Positions 63,958 to 64,000 of a DNA stretch of 64,000 nt are shown piece after piece. Where the stretch lies: contig CANOMQ010000020.1 of NCBI GenBank assembly GCA_947567595.1, positions 1-64,000 on the forward strand, given 5' to 3'. Numbering within the stretch: the stretch's first letter is position 1; every line of letters starts with the position of its first letter. Source of the DNA: an uncultured Lachnospiraceae bacterium (lineage in GTDB: Bacteria > Bacillota > Clostridia > Lachnospirales > Lachnospiraceae). The position numbers were made by a program, and so were the translations under genes. The notes under the pieces were generated by a model. That model was given only the letters and a program-made list of their open reading frames with translations, did not search any database and had not been told where the DNA came from.

Positions 63958-64000
63958 TTAGGAATTATTTTTAGGATTATTTAGGAGCTGGTTGAATGTG

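Overview
The window looks like a chromosomal segment of a spore-forming anaerobic member of the Lachnospiraceae (Clostridia). The evidence is the 5' end of a Firmicutes-type 16S rRNA at the left edge, Gram-positive ribosome binding sites, class B sortases, BspA-type leucine-rich-repeat proteins, a butyryl/4-hydroxybutyrate-type CoA-transferase beside rex, and sigma-E/sigma-K-like promoters. Almost every gene, and the rRNA, is on the minus strand, so replication probably runs right to left. The exceptions are a small lipoprotein at 13956 and three small genes at 40079-41311. I see no IS element, prophage, tRNA gene or CRISPR array.

Left part (1-22 kb, read right to left along transcription): an ABC export-type operon (ATPase, CARDB-like surface protein, FtsX/MacB-type permease); a cytoplasmic subtilisin; a HAD phosphatase and MATE transporter pair; a divergent lipoprotein; a CoA-transferase; rex, with a candidate self-operator; a coiled-coil protein; nnr-alr-mazF; a pectate lyase gene whose 5' end is broken by frameshifts; a CNNM/CBS membrane protein; yebC; and an OGG-type DNA glycosylase whose stop codon abuts the rRNA promoter.

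Middle part (22-45 kb): a cell-surface island. One operon of about 11 kb encodes a class B sortase, a 1.9 kb-residue-class BspA-like LRR protein with a TPSTG sorting signal, two membrane-anchored LRR proteins and an SH3-like exported protein. Next come a 2,000-residue Ig-like (BIG2) surface protein, then three small plus-strand genes, and then a second sortase B operon with its own TPKTG substrate. The plus-strand genes are a Gly/Cys-rich protein with an exact internal duplication and two unknown helical proteins. They sit behind sequences resembling sporulation mother-cell promoters, which makes them the best candidate here for an undescribed system.

Right part (45-64 kb): leuS followed by a stand-alone LeuRS-like anticodon-domain paralogue without catalytic motifs; the trans-translation/RNA-quality block ssrA, vanZ-like, smpB, rnr and secG; a GNAT-AraC-DUF3795 operon; the glycolytic genes eno and gpmI; a membrane protein and thiN; an MCP chemoreceptor directly behind a sugar-type binding lipoprotein; and a phenylacetate-CoA ligase-like gene. 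Functional calls come from recognisable motifs only, because no searches were run.
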